From Moniliella sp. 'wahieum' (Eukaryota; Basidiomycota; Moniliellomycetes; Moniliellales; Moniliellaceae): a DNA stretch of 64,000 nucleotides. The stretch is from positions 124,001 through 188,000 of the forward strand of contig RSEE01000074.1 in assembly GCA_003971905.1 (NCBI GenBank). The letters run 5' to 3'. Shown piece by piece: positions 11,496 to 21,322 of the stretch. How positions within the stretch are numbered: position 1 is the stretch's first letter; the number at the start of each line of letters is the position of its first letter. The notes beneath the pieces are model-generated. The model made no database searches. It saw only the letters and a program-made list of their open reading frames with translations, and was not told the origin of the DNA. Position numbers and translations under genes: made by a program.

Positions 11496-11881
11496 TCCTC
11501 CTCGTTTCACCAGGTCGGTCCCACCACTTCTGCCCGCCCTGCACTCGGGACCGAGCCCCCGTCCCGCCGCGTCCAACCTGAGCAACCACGCCTCTCCTCG
11601 CTGGTCCCAACCTGCTCCCACTCTTCTTCCCGCGCCTCTTCGCCCATGGTTCCACGCACCACGAGCACAGGTCTCCCTCCCCCTTGCAGCGACGCTCTTG
11701 TCCCTCCTCCATGCAGCGTCCATCGCCCCTCCCCGATCCAAGGGCCGCCAGCACCGATCTGCCCTCGCCTTTGGCCGGATGGTCTTGCCCCCCCCCGTCA
11801 CAACGCTGTCTCGTCTCTGCCGCTGTGCCAGCTGCTGCGACAGCCCCCTCTCTGCTGCCTTGAGTACTACGTAGCTAGAGT

Positions 11882-11944
11882 CCCCCCCCCCCCCTCTTTA
11901 TTTACCTTGTTATCGTCGCTGTGCCCCCCCCCCCCCCCCCCCCC
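11882..11944 (+). repeat. Two long poly-C tracts (C13 and C21)
   Basis: C13 at 11882-11894 and C21 at 11924-11944, separated by 29 bases of T-rich DNA. The C21 tract is the longest homopolymer in the window and lies in the convergent 3' region. Confidence 0.9.
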
Positions 11945-12224
11945 TTCTGGAACCTGCCATGAGCCCTGCGTTCTCGCCGTCCTGAGCATTCCCTCGGCCA
12001 CACTTTTGTCCGAGATCCCAACCCGACGCACCAATGTCACTTGCGACCCCGAGCTGAGGAGCTAGATCGATTGTTCCAGTGTACAGTAGGAACGGGCGGG
12101 TACACTTTTGCCCCACTTTGCCATCTCACACGGGCTGGGGCTACGGGGCGCCGTCGAAAGGCGTGCGACCCAAATGGATTTGCACTCCAGGGCGCGGCGG
12201 GAGACAGGAGATGAGGGGTGCAAG

Positions 12225-12302
12225 GAAAATGGGAAAATGGGGAAATGGGGGAATGGGGAAATGGGGGGGAAATGGGGAAATGGGGGAATGGTGAAATGGG
12301 AA
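12225..12302 (+). repeat. GGGAAAT(GGG) minisatellite
   Basis: Imperfect tandem units of AAATGGGG and GAATGGGG, about nine copies, interrupted by one longer G run. It is non-coding and close to the G-rich repeat at 12437. Confidence 0.85.
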
Positions 12303-12436
12303 TGAAGTAGGTATACGACCAAGAGAGCAGCTAGAGCTAGCGATGGCGTGCATTCCATTAGGGCTTGCTGTGCTGTGATGATGGAACCAGTGCGGGTGGG
12401 GGAGGGGATTGTGGTGACCAAAGTGGTGAAGGAGAT

Positions 12437-12516
12437 GGTGGTGGTGGGTCTCGGGCTGGGTCTCGGGCTGGGTCCCGGGCTGGGTCTGGGTCGGGGCGGG
12501 GGCGGGGGCGGGGCGG
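12437..12516 (+). repeat. G-rich tandem repeat, G-quadruplex-capable
   Basis: Units of GGGTCTCGGGCT repeat three to four times, then grade into GGGGCGGGGGCGGGGC. Many GGG runs with short spacers on the + strand would allow a G-quadruplex; that is a prediction from pattern only. Confidence 0.75.
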
Positions 12517-12614
12517 GAAGGGGTCTGAGAACCAGCATAATAAGCAGGAAGAAAGGGCAGAGAAGCGACGCCGGCCAAAAAAACAAAATCATTTAACCCC
12601 GTCACGCAGCAGCA

Positions 12615-13838
12615 TCAATCGTCCAAAACGATAGGGTCAGCTTGTGATCCCACACCCGTCAAGGGGCCATGCGCAAGGGGCGTACCTTGCCGGGAAGCAA
12701 GCGGCGGCGCGCGGTCCCCCGCCGCAGAAGGCGAGAGGGGCGTGCCCGGTGAGGGGCTTAGGTCGACATGCGATGGGTGACGATGCCCCGAGCTCGAGTA
12801 GGAAGAAGAGGTGGGGGCGGCGTGCGAGCGACGGCGCACAGCGTCCGTCGATGCGTCTAATGTAATGGGTGCCGCTTGCGTACCAGCCTGGCCTGTCGTC
12901 AGCCACGGGTGGTTGGCTTGCCGCACGCCATTGACCGTGACGCTTTCGCCGTCGGGACCTTGGCGGTGAATCGTTTCGGTTCCCTGACCACACAAAAAAA
13001 GTAAGAGTTAGCCCACCAAACCCCATAACCATAACCATCACCAGCACCAGCACCAGCACCAGCACCAGCACCAGCACCAGCACCAGCACCATCACCATCA
13101 CGGAATCGGACACCCAGTACGCACGTCCGCTTGTACTTCTCGCACCACCGTCTGCATGTGGCCATTAACATTGACTTGCTGTACCGAACGCGAGTAGCCA
13201 CCTCGGCCAGCGCCGGTGCCGCCGGAGGACGAGAAGGACATGCTGGACGAGCCCGTCGATCCACCTGTCATCCCGCCAAATGGCGCCGAAGAAGAAAAGG
13301 GGAGAGGCACGAGGGGAGGAGCGGAGCGCATGCCCATCCCGCCAACAGCGGGGGAAAGTCACCAAAACATGGCTGGCCCACCAAACCCACGTGAGCCAAA
13401 GGCGGAAGAGGAGGAGGACGTATAGCCACCCATCCCAGCAGGCGGGAACATCGAGCCAGAAAAGGCCGAGGTCACAAACGGGTCGTCGCCAAACAGGCTG
13501 TTGAACAAGGTAAACGGGTCGTGCATCGTGGGCGCAGGACCAAAGCAAAGCTGGGGCCGGCAAAACGAGGGGCGGAACCAAAGCTGGCGCCGCCGCCGCT
13601 GCCGCTGCCACCGCCCGAGCGACGACGGTCGTAGGCAGAACGAAGAGAGGATCGGAGAGCGTCTCGTACGCTGCAGCAACCAGTTTGAAGCGCGCCGTCG
13701 CCTGTTCCTTCTGCTCGGGGGGACACGGTCGGGGTGGGAGGCGAGGGCAGCCTTGCGGTACGCCTTTTTGATCTGGTCGGCGGTGGCAGTGGTGGAGATG
13801 CCGAGCACGGCGTAGAAGTCTTGCTCTTGCTCGTCCAT
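12615..13838 (-). CDS. DnaJ (Hsp40) co-chaperone, DNAJB type
   Basis: J-domain protein that stimulates the ATPase of Hsp70. The ATG at 13838 gives [18 protein letters not shown], helix II reads [17 protein letters not shown] with the diagnostic HPD, and the domain continues in another frame as [16 protein letters not shown] and in a third as [16 protein letters not shown] Gly/Phe/Met-rich region follows ([15 protein letters not shown], then [15 protein letters not shown] and a Ser-rich stretch), as in DNAJB6-like or other class B proteins. There are no CxxCxGxG repeats. An intron at 12984-13124 (141 bp, GTGCGT...TCAG) joins [10 protein letters not shown] to [14 protein letters not shown] and contains a CAGCAC minisatellite. 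The protein ends [10 protein letters not shown]. Frame changes occur at about 13720, 13640 and 13370. The promoter region is shared with the divergent eL8 gene. Confidence 0.88.
13030..13100 (+). repeat. CACCAG hexamer minisatellite inside the DnaJ intron
   Basis: About ten units of CACCAG/CATCAC lie wholly inside the intron of the DnaJ gene, about 20 bases from the 5' splice site. Units are mostly perfect, suggesting recent expansion. Confidence 0.85.
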
Positions 13839-14451
13839 GAGCGCAGGGGGGGGGAGCTGGGGCGGCGACTTGGCGGTTGGTGGCAACACGTCGACGCACG
13901 GCCCCCTTGCGACAGACAGCCCGCCGGCCCGGTCACGCGGTCACGTGCCACCCATCTCGAGGACGTCACACAGTGCCCCCGTGCAGCAGGCGCCCCAGCT
14001 TCGTCTGCTGGGCATATCAGCTGAGGGGTCTGAGTACTTGCTGAGTGGTGCTGAGGCGCTGCTTCAGGCTGAAGCGCAGCGGTGCGCCCAGCACCAGCGA
14101 GTGCGCTCCTGTCGATGCGGCCACCGACGGCAAAGCCACCAGGGAGCTCGCGTAGCACACCACCTCCTATCACACCACCAGACATTCGATCACCCCATCA
14201 GCGCAGGATGCCAGTTAGAAACTTCAGGCTCCTGCGGCCTACCTGCCAATCATTAATCACGAATCAATCGAACGTTTCAAACGCTCACGCACGCCAACCC
14301 TACTGCCTGCGCTTCCATTCCGGACCATGGGCGCATAATGTGCCGCAGCACCCGACAAATGCATAGGGTTGCACACCCGCTGCTTGCAGCGTCTCGCGCG
14401 TGTCTTCTGCTCCTCTGCCCGCCCACGTCCCCGCCTCCACCAGCAACAGCC
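13839..14451. other. Divergent promoter region, DnaJ (-) and eL8 (+)
   Basis: No gene was seen. It separates two divergent start codons by 613 bases. It contains a GCTGAGG/CTGAAGCGCAGC patch (14030-14095), CGAACGTTTCAAACG (about 14269-14283) and the 13-mer CAATCATTAATCA (14247-14259). Confidence 0.55.
14247..14259 (+). promoter_or_regulatory. CAATCATTAATCA promoter word, copy 2
   Basis: Identical to the 13-mer at 4498-4510. It lies 205 bases upstream of the eL8 start codon, in the region shared with the divergent DnaJ gene. Confidence 0.45.
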
Positions 14452-15248
14452 ATGGCGCCCTCCAAGAAGAACCCCAAGCTCCCGTCCAACCTCAAGGCGG
14501 CCTCGTCGGCCAGCAAGAAGCAGGCCAACCCCCTGTTCGAGGCGCGCCCGCGTCACTTTGGCATTGGCCAGAACATCCAGCCTGCGCGCGACCTGACCCG
14601 CTTTGTCAAGTGGCCCGAATACATCGTCTCCAGCGCCAGCGTGTCATTCTCAACTCGCGCTTGAAGGTGCCGCCTGCGCTGGCCCAGTTCAGCAACACGC
14701 TCGACAAGAACACCGCCACGGCTCTTTTCAAGCTGCTCAACAAGTACCGCCCCGAGAGCAAGCAGGAGAAGAAGGCTCGTCTGGCAGCCGTTGCCGCCGA
14801 TGTCGCGACCGGCAAGAAGGCTGACCCTAAGGCTGACGGCAAGAAGCCCCTGTTTGTCAAGTACGGTCTGAACCACGCCATTGCTCTGATTGAGGCCAAG
14901 AAGGCTTCCCTCGTCGTTCTCGCCGACGATGTGGACCCGATTGAGCTCGTCGTCGCTGTGCCCGCCTGTGCCGCAGATGGGTTCCCGGGTGATGTCAAGG
15001 GCGGCAAGGCCCGTCTGGGCCAGGTGGTGCACAAGAAGACGGCGGCGATCGCGGTGGTGCAGGACGTGCGCGCAGAGGACCAGCGTGAGCTTGCCAACCT
15101 CGTGGCTGCGGCCAAGGCCAACTACGTTGCAAGTACGAGGAGAGCCTCGCCACTGGGGCGGTGGTGTCCGTGGCACAAGTCGGCCGACAAGCTGCGCAAG
15201 CGTGCCAAGGCTGCCGGCACCACGGTTGCTGCGCTGGAGAACAACTAA
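14452..15248 (+). CDS. 60S ribosomal protein eL8 (L7a/L8)
   Basis: Ribosomal protein of the large subunit, L7Ae family. [18 protein letters not shown] starts at 14452 and matches the basic eL8 N-terminus; [19 protein letters not shown] and [13 protein letters not shown] are near-identical to the family. The protein then jumps frame to [19 protein letters not shown]; restoring one C at about 14625 (ATC-CGT) joins the two. The body reads [21 protein letters not shown] and [18 protein letters not shown] second damaged stretch lies at about 14955-14995 (family PALCRRMGV), a third at 15125-15175 (YEES, HWGGGV and [11 protein letters not shown] each in a different frame). The stop is TAA 15246-15248. 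The length, 265 codons, is normal for the family. This gene is essential, so its broken frame is strong evidence for indels in the sequence itself. Confidence 0.95.
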
Positions 15249-16663
15249 GTTGTGTCTCTTGGACCCAAGCACATTTTGGGTTTGCCCAGACAGTTTCCCG
15301 TTTCTTCGGGGGGGTCGGGTCGCACCCGTGTCTCTTATGCTCGCATCGTTTGATGCACTCAAAATGGATATGCTCCGAATCCATGCCCACATTTTTGTTG
15401 CGCAGACAACTTGATACGTACACAGCTCTTGGCCGCCTTGGATGCATTATTAGTAGTTGGGATCAGAAGGGCACTTCTATCATTGTCGATGCGCACAGGG
15501 GGTCGAAGCTTGGGTACTGATGTAGAGACGTGACTAGTGACTGCATAATCAACGTTCAACAAGGAGCGTCTCCTATACACCGCGGCTGTGGTGGAAATGG
15601 TGCGTGCCGGATCCGAATGCGCCTTGAGGGTGTATTCCTTTTCAGAGCGACTCTGAGTCCAGGTGGACTACGGGCTGCGCGATGGCTTTCATGCCATCAG
15701 CTGGTTGGGCTTGTACTGGAGCTTGATAGTTTGGCGAAAAGGGTGACGACGGCGGGTCTGACATACTCCTTGTTTCGATACTGGGATGCGAATAAAGCCG
15801 GAACGCTACAGCCGTCCGCAGAGGCGATAAAAGCCGCTGGGGTCCCTCTACCGAGTGGGGTTTGCGGGAGGCGATGGATGCTTGGAACCAGAGAGCGCAG
15901 TGTTTCTGCCGTGTGTGCAAGCGTGGAGCGTGCTGAAAGGGACCGAGCGTAGCGGAGTCTTTAGTGGAGACCCTGGCTGATCGCAAGCGTCACGTGCTTG
16001 GAGTGCGGAGGGGGCATGTGACAGGCGCGTGATACACCAGGTGTGACATGGACGGGCGATGGTGACTAGTGACGTCAGAGGCCGGACGCGACAAGCGGCA
16101 TGTGCCAGGAGGGGCAAGTCATTAAGCAACGCAATCATTAATCAGCTGGGCAGCGCAGCGGCGGATGCGCGGCACAGGACCAGTGTGTGGCCCAGCGGCG
16201 GTGGGACGCCAAGCCGATTAGGCGGGGGCGGGGCAGCTGACATAAGCAGGGGCGCACGTGGCCAGCCTAAGACGCGGGTGGACCCTGGGCGGCGCAGACG
16301 CAGGCAGGGCTTGGCGCCAGCTTAGCTTAGCGCTGGGGCTGCAGCGCAGCGCCTGGCGTCTCTCTGCATTTTGCTTGGCGTGCCTTGCAGTGCGCCCTGG
16401 GGGGTCTGGTGCGCAGGTCTCATGAAAGTACTCGCACTCTCCGATCTCACTCCCTCGGTCCTTGTCCGCCCGCGTCCCACTCCGCTTGCGGGCACACACC
16501 TCCCCCCGCTGCCTTCTCTGCCGCCTGGGCAGCACCATCTCTGTTCTTGGCAAGCGCCTTGGCAGTGCCTGCCGCGTCCTTTCCCGTCGCCTACTTGTAC
16601 CATCCGCACCACCCACTTGTCCCTCTTTGTCGTCCCCTCCCTGCCTCTCTCCCGCCTCCCGCC
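15249..16663. other. Intergenic region after eL8
   Basis: No convincing gene. It contains GTGACTAGTGACT (15529-15541) and ATCAACGTTCAACAAGG (15549-15565), GGTGACTAGTGACGTC (about 16059-16074), and CAATCATTAATCA (16132-16144). Reading frames over 16200-16650 are GC-rich and low complexity. Confidence 0.5.
16132..16144 (+). promoter_or_regulatory. CAATCATTAATCA promoter word, copy 3
   Basis: Third exact copy of the 13-mer. It lies about 530 bases upstream of the low-complexity reading frame that starts at 16664; no closer start codon of a recognised gene exists. Confidence 0.3.
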
Positions 16664-17547
16664 CATGCCTCCGCTCGCCCGTCTCCTGGGCCACCTGCGC
16701 CCCCAGCCCCCACAACCCGCCCGCTCCCCTTCGCCGCCCCCGAGCCCCCACACGCCCGATCCCCCTTCCTCCTCCTCCATTCCCGACCACAAACGCACCA
16801 GTCTATCTGCCAGCAGCAGCAACAGCAGCAGCAGCAACAGCAGCCGCAGCAACCGTAGCAGCAAATCCCGGTCCGCACCTACCCCCACCACGTCCTCCCT
16901 CACCTACGTTGCTTCCCCCCCTCGTTGCGTCTGGGCAGGTCGACGACGCAGGAGTGCAAGGCGCAGCCCCATCGCGCGTACGACCTGGAGCGCAAGACCT
17001 CGGCCTGGTCGGGACATGCAAAGACGCGCTCCTGCTCCTGCTCTTGCTCTTGCTCCTCCAAGCGCTAAGCCCATCCGCTGGTCGTACCCTGCCCCCTGCC
17101 TCCGGCCCACCCCTCATCAACCCATTTTCCCTCAACTGGCCCAAGCTCTGCTCGCCTCCACCCTCCCACCTCCATCCGCGTCCCGGTCCCAGCGCGGTCC
17201 CCGTGCCCAGCCCCATCCCAGTCCCATTCCCACTCCCACACCAATTCCCGTTCTCACTCGCATTCCCGGACCCAGTCCCACTCTCATTCTCATCCCCATT
17301 CCCATTCCCATTCTCATTCTCATTCCCGGACGATACACGCCGACCGGTCCCGTGCGCCCATCAAGCCCATCCCGGCCTGACCCGAACCCTGTCCTCTGCC
17401 CGCTCGTTTGATCAGCTGGCTTGCCGCCGGCTCAAGAACGCACCCGACGCCCACCTCCGAGCGACTGCCTCCTCGCCATTCCTCACGTGCCGTTCATTGT
17501 ATTTGATCTACGTACAATCCTCTTCCCGGTCGGGATGGCCACATTGA
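16664..17547 (+). CDS. Hypothetical low-complexity protein with Ser runs and a His-Ser repeat
   Basis: I do not recognise the family. From the ATG at 16664 the frame reads [20 protein letters not shown], then Pro-rich and Ser/Asn-rich sequence (16795-16860, from CAG/CAA triplets). A non-repetitive segment reading [20 protein letters not shown] appears in another frame at about 16952-17010 and looks like real protein. Over 17215-17335 one frame encodes alternating His-Ser ([14 protein letters not shown] and similar) before [17 protein letters not shown] last segment, [19 protein letters not shown], leads to a stop at 17547. Frames shift several times, as in neighbouring genes. It may equally be non-coding repeat DNA. 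It converges on the HECT gene, with 118 bases between stops. Confidence 0.35.
17215..17335 (+). repeat. CATTCC/CACTCC hexamer repeat
   Basis: About 20 imperfect hexamer units. In one frame it codes for alternating His and Ser; in the other two it codes for Pro/Ile/Leu-type dipeptides. Variation is mostly at synonymous positions of the His-Ser reading. Confidence 0.8.
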
Positions 17548-17576
17548 TAGATTGCAGGCTGCAGCGTGCAGCGTGC

Positions 17577-17632
17577 AGAGTGCAAAGTGCAGAGTGCAAA
17601 GTGCAGAGTGCAGAGTGCAGAGTGCAGAGTGC
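17577..17632 (+). repeat. AGTGCAG heptamer minisatellite
   Basis: Eight units of AGTGCAG or AGTGCAA in perfect register just beyond the HECT stop codon, presumably in its 3' region. Confidence 0.9.
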
Positions 17633-17665
17633 GAACCCAACGGAAGCGACTGGGCGCTACCCGCA

Positions 17666-20600
17666 TCAGGAAAAATCAAAGCCGGCATGAGCATGGATGG
17701 CATAGAGCAGCTTGGTTTCCAATTGTTTCTGGGAGGTGTAGCGGGGCAGTTTGAGCAGGTTGACGCACGTGCTGGCCGTGGGCAGACGTGTGTCGTCCTC
17801 GCCATTCTTGGACACGGCAAAGCGCGGGTTGAGCTGGCCAACCCGAGCAGCGGCGCGCTGGGACACGACGTGACAAACTTGATGAACGCACGCTTGTCCT
17901 CGGGGCCCATGTGCTCGAGCGTGTCCCAAAAATAGCGGATCGTATCGTCGTGCGGATCAAAGCCAGAGTAGAGCGTGTGCGCCCGGAGATCCGCCACGTC
18001 CACCGCTTGGTCCGTGCCCGAGATGAGGACGCGTAGCTCCGACGGGTCCAGCATGCGCAACCAACGCGGATCGATCATCTCGCTCAAGCCAGCAAAAACG
18101 CATGACTCTGCCGGGCAATTTGCGTCGAGAGACGGTAGTGCGACATGCGGTAAATGTACTGCAGTCGATTCTCCGTCGTCACGGCAATCTGCGACCCATT
18201 CGGCACCAACTCCACCGTCTTTTGCACCCCAAACTCCGAGTCGGTCACGGTAAAGTTGAGCGCCATGTCCTCCACTTGCTCCGGGTGGTTCTTGAGGTAA
18301 ACAAGGCCCTTGTACAGTTCCTGGTCCAGACTCGCGACCGACGCCAAGTCGTCCAAGTACGCATTGCCTCCGCCCCGACCGGACCCGACCCATTTGGAGA
18401 GGAAGAAGGTGGCGAACTTCACGTCGACCAGGATGCCTTCGTAGATCGCTTTGCCCAAGATACGACCGAGAAAGACGTACCAGGCCAAAGCGTCCGAAGA
18501 CTGGGCGTACGAGTGCGGGTTGGGGTAAATCTCTTGTTGGTCGTTGGCCAGCCAGAGACCACGGTTGGTATCAAACGCCTCTTTGATCACGTCCGTCAGG
18601 AATTCCTTAAACAGCCCGCCCCCATCAATGCCCATCTCTGTCTCGCCAAATTTGTCCACAAACGTAATCTCGATCGGCCCCTTGAGTTGACCGCCCGGCA
18701 CGTTCAACTGGTCGTACCCATCCTCCGCTACATGGCCACGGCGTACCCGCGCTCGCTGGCGTGCGAGCCAGACCGCACGGGAATCGACGATGCCCAACCG
18801 GTCCCGGTCCAACTGGATAAACTGGCGGAAAATCTCCACCCGCACTTCAAACGGTACGACAAACGGGATTTGGTTGAGCACACCCAGACGAGGCGTGAGG
18901 AAGGCCGTGATGCGCTTGGTGGCGGCAGTGCGACGAGCGTGGCGCATGTGATGGGTCGGGCAAGCAAATCGTCCTCGACCGGGGGTTCGTCCCTACGGTC
19001 CAGATCCATAGGTCCTCCTCCTCTTGCTCTGCCAACGCCCTCTCCTCCGTCACAACCGACTGAACAAATGATTGCAACTCCATGGTGGGGACCATGAGCC
19101 AGCCCCCGTCCGGCATAAAGTGGTGCCGCACATCGCGCGCATGCAATTGCTGCAGCAGCTTCGTCACCAGTTCCCTCAGCCGACGAGCGAGACGGTGGTT
19201 CCGGTAGGTAGGCCGAGTGTCCTCAGCGGGCCCGTGCCGTCCCACCAATACAGAGAAAAGGCCAGGTTGCGCAACAAGCAGGACAGCGTCGACACCTCGT
19301 CCACTGTCAGTGGGTTCCGTCCGCCGCCGGCCGAGAGAAACTCGTCATCGCCAATCGTCAGCAAAGCACGCGAATACAGCTCCACCAAAAGGATGAGCGG
19401 AGACCATTGGGGTTCCAGCGTGGAATCCGTCAAGGCGTCAAGGAACGATCTCGTTGCCCCGCCTGCACCTGCGGGAACCGAGTTGAAAGTTTGGCTCAAC
19501 GACGACGATCGAACCCATCCTCGCCATATCTCTCGAATCAGCCCCCCGTGGCAGTCGGATTGGTTTTGCTTTGAACCATGTTGGTAGAGTACATGATGTG
19601 CGAGATGACCTTTTCCCTTACGCTGGCTGGCCAGCCAGCGTTGAGGGTGGTGGTAAGAAATGCAAAGAGGGCCGGGCGTGAGGTGGCTGAGAAGCGAGTG
19701 GATTGAGCCAGAACGGCAGAGAGTGGGCTTCCGAGGGTAAGACCAACAGTGCCTTGGACGTGGCCTCGTCCCATTGCATGGGCAAGGCCCCTTCCGAAGG
19801 CGTCGATGGCCCTTCCTCTTGGGCATGCTGCAGAGGAGATGCGTCGCGTACTCGCTCGAATGCCTGGAAGGGGACCAGGGCAGCCTGGAGCCGCGTAAGG
19901 GCAGTAAGGTACGTGGCCACCGCCCTGCCATTAGGCAGGTGGGGTACACGCTTGTTTGCCAGGGCCAAAAAGTTGGCTGTCAGAGCAACCATGCGGTCGG
20001 TTCGGGAGGCAGGTCGGCCTGCTCTTGCGCCAACAGCGCCGCCACCGGCTCGTAGGGCATTTGCATGGCCAGCTGCGTCAAACTTGGTACGGGGATACGG
20101 GATGCAAGTAAAGGAATGGTGAGAATGCCGTGAACAAACTCCTCGTGACCCTCCGGCCTCGGCCGAATCATGCGAGAAGAGGTGAATGGCAAAAGCGCCA
20201 GCTCAACTGTACGCGATACCGAGGGAGGGCAGTCTTGCGCACAGGGGGCTGAGATTGCGTATGACGAGTCAGTAGGAAACAGAATAGAACCGGATGCAGC
20301 GGTACTACGCAGGGAGCTCGCGGGGTACATACAAAAGAGGTGATGTGACGCTGCAAGGCCGGGTACCATGCGCGCTGCTGGACAAGATGGCCGACGAGAG
20401 CTTGCGGCACGGTGAGTGGCGCCGCTCCTTCACGGGAGGGAGGGATATGGCTGATGAGGAGGGGGAGTTTGACGCCAAAGAGTGAAGGACGCTCAAGGCA
20501 CCCATCACAGTCTCCGTCGCGAACGGAGTTGGTGCAGCCACAATGACGAGCAACAGCCGAGCGACCCGCTGGAGGTGCCCACATAGGCGGTGCGATCCGA

Positions 20601-21058
20601 GGGCGAAGCAGGGGCGGGGAGGCAGGGCACAAAGAGAGCGGGCGGCCCGTGGGGAGATGCAGATTGGGCGGCGTGGAGGTAAGTGACGACGGCGGACTGG
20701 AAGCGAAGCAGGTGGCGCTCAATGCCCTGTGTGGCGGGGGCGGCGGCGAGGTGGATGAACAAGGCAGAGGCGAGGGTGACGGCCGCGGGGTCGGGGCAGA
20801 GGCAGCGAGGATGCTGGACGCGACTTGCTCGAGTCGGGCGGCAAAAACGGAGCGCTGGCGGCCGAGGCAGAGCGGCCGCGCCAGACACGTTGGACGGTGC
20901 GTGCAGCGACGTCTTGGCGGCGCTGGGCATCGCGTGCCTGGCGCTCGCGGCGGGCGGCGGCGGCGAGGGAGGTGGCGGAGGCGGAGGCTAGAGGCGCGGG
21001 TGCCGCCGAGGTTGATGGCCGGGCGAGCGCGGGCGCGGCCGCTGAAGTTGAAGTCCAT
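17666..21058 (-). CDS. HUL5/UBE3C-type HECT E3 ubiquitin ligase
   Basis: E3 ligase that accepts ubiquitin on a cysteine and extends chains on proteasome substrates. The ATG at 21058 gives MDFNFSGRARARPAINLGG, matching the N-terminus of UBE3C/Hul5, followed by a basic segment. An 84-bp intron (20249-20332, GTATGT...TCAG) follows HITSFV. The middle is helical and shifts frame often (for example LAFSLYWWDG near 19250). The HECT domain starts near 18850 with NQIPFVVPFEVRVEIFRQFI and shows GIDGGGLFKEFLTDVIKEAF, YVFLGRILGKAIYEGILVDV and EFGVQKTVELVPNGSQIAVT. The catalytic block LPTASTCVNLLKLPRY, with the active Cys, is at about 17745-17795, and the protein ends HAHAGFDFS. At about 1,100 codons the length fits UBE3C. 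It is divergent from UTP3 with only 264 bases between starts. Confidence 0.9.
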
Positions 21059-21322
21059 GGGGGGGGGAGGGCGGTGGCCGGGACGGTTGCTGAGCGGCGC
21101 TGGCCGTCTTGTCGCTATCGGCTACGCAATGCACCCGCACAGGCCACGCAATGCGATGCTGCGCCCCCGGCTGAACATTGAACGCCGCCCACGTGACCCG
21201 CCCCCTCCCCCCGCGGAACGCGCGCCTGCGGGCGGAACCAATTTTTTCACCCGCTTTCGCTCCCCGCTCCGCGTAGCCCACTCAGCACCCCAGCAACCAA
21301 CCCTTACCCCCCCCCTCCACCC
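21059..21322. promoter_or_regulatory. Short divergent promoter, HUL5-like and UTP3
   Basis: Only 264 bases separate the two start codons, so the two genes must share or abut promoter elements. The stretch includes CCCGGCTGAACATTGAACGCC (about 21168-21187), a loose member of the AACGTTCAAC word group, and is otherwise GC-rich with no TATA box. Confidence 0.6.

Larger units (their letters stand above)
11496..12614. other. Convergent intergenic region with poly-C, G-rich and GGGAAAT repeats
   Basis: Lies between the 3' ends of the DUF2408 gene (+) and the DnaJ gene (-). The first 370 bases may still be Ser/Pro-rich coding sequence of the DUF2408 gene. The remainder holds C13 (11882-11894), C21 (11924-11944), a GGGAAAT repeat (12225-12302) and a GGGCTGGGTCTC repeat (12437-12516). 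No other gene was recognised. Confidence 0.55.

Noticed and set aside
12141-12605. 154-codon His/Pro-rich minus-strand open frame after the DnaJ stop
   Set aside because: It is a translation of the GGGAAAT and G-rich minisatellites in the DnaJ 3' region, with no ATG start.
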